From Candidatus Hydrogenedentota bacterium (GTDB taxonomy: Bacteria; Hydrogenedentota; Hydrogenedentia; Hydrogenedentales; CAITNO01): a stretch of DNA of 6,657 nt. Both the position numbers and the translations under genes were made by a program. The stretch lies in assembly GCA_007124105.1 (NCBI GenBank), contig SLFT01000180.1, positions 1 to 6,657 on the forward strand, in the 5' to 3' direction. Under the pieces are notes generated by a model. It was not told the origin of the DNA, made no database searches, and worked only from the letters and a program-made list of their open reading frames with translations. This document shows positions 6,598-6,657 of the stretch, piece by piece (position 1 is the first letter of the stretch; every line of letters begins with the position of its first letter).

Positions 6598-6657
6598 AGA
6601 TAGTCCGACATGGTGGGCGCAAAACGCCTGAATAACAGCGCGCCAAAAATAAACACC
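6594..6657 (-). CDS. C-terminal end of a probable ABC polysaccharide-export permease (Wzm-like, partial)
   Basis: Only the last 20 codons and the TGA stop are in the window. They read as a hydrophobic stretch (VFIFGALLF) followed by FRRFAPTMSDYL. A final transmembrane helix, then an Arg-rich turn, a short tail and the end of the protein, is what Wzm/TagG-type permeases show (often FxxxxPxFxDxL-like endings). TGA shares ATGA with the ATPase start, the arrangement expected of a permease-ATPase pair. The assignment rests on a short tail plus position, so it is probable, not proven. Confidence 0.65.
   Translation of the reverse strand, partial: VFIFGALLFRRFAPTMSDYL

Noticed and set aside
1..6657. 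CRISPR arrays, tRNA or rRNA genes, insertion sequences
   Set aside because: No regularly spaced direct repeats with unique spacers, no cloverleaf-like segment, and no transposase or terminal inverted repeats were seen.

Overview
The window holds one secreted protease gene on the plus strand, cut by the left edge, facing a minus-strand run of four genes (the first cut by the right edge) that looks like part of a surface-polysaccharide assembly and export locus. Base composition looks moderate to moderately GC-rich (not counted). The protease's Glu-Gly-Glu-rich linker and Cys-plus-transmembrane C-terminal tail, together with a short GTCC-rich 9-bp repeat between the convergent genes, remind me of Candidatus Hydrogenedentes / Lentisphaerae-type genomes. 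That placement comes from memory of such proteins, not from a search, and is only moderately likely.

Layout. 1-1341 (+): trypsin-like serine protease with an intact His/Asp/Ser triad, a PASTA domain, four 42-bp repeats coding an EGE-rich stalk, and a C-terminal membrane-anchoring or sorting tail. 1342-1489: a 148-bp convergent intergenic region with a 9-bp tandem repeat and a weak inverted repeat, and no convincing intrinsic terminator. 1490-3874 (-): a 794-residue protein that joins a radical-SAM-like barrel lacking the CxxxCxxC motif, an unrecognised middle domain and a C-terminal GT-A (family 2-like) glycosyltransferase. 3908-5161 (-): an intact radical SAM enzyme with a C-terminal Cys cluster. 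5200-6597 (-): a Wzt-type ABC ATPase with an unusual C-terminal beta-rich domain. 6594-6657 (-): the last 20 codons of a gene whose product looks like the partner Wzm-type permease, overlapping the ATPase start by ATGA.

The minus-strand genes are tightly packed (4-nt overlap, then 38-nt and 33-nt gaps) and read as one transcription unit entering from the right. The most economical model is an ABC-transporter-dependent glycan pathway: a glycosyltransferase extends or caps a lipid-linked polymer, the ATPase's C-terminal domain may recognise the finished chain, and the permease exports it. The radical SAM enzyme and its cluster-less relative fused to the glycosyltransferase would add an unknown radical modification. 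The two proteins share a C-x2-C-x5-C motif at the end of their barrel regions, which suggests common ancestry and perhaps a working pair. No gap over 300 bases lacks a gene.
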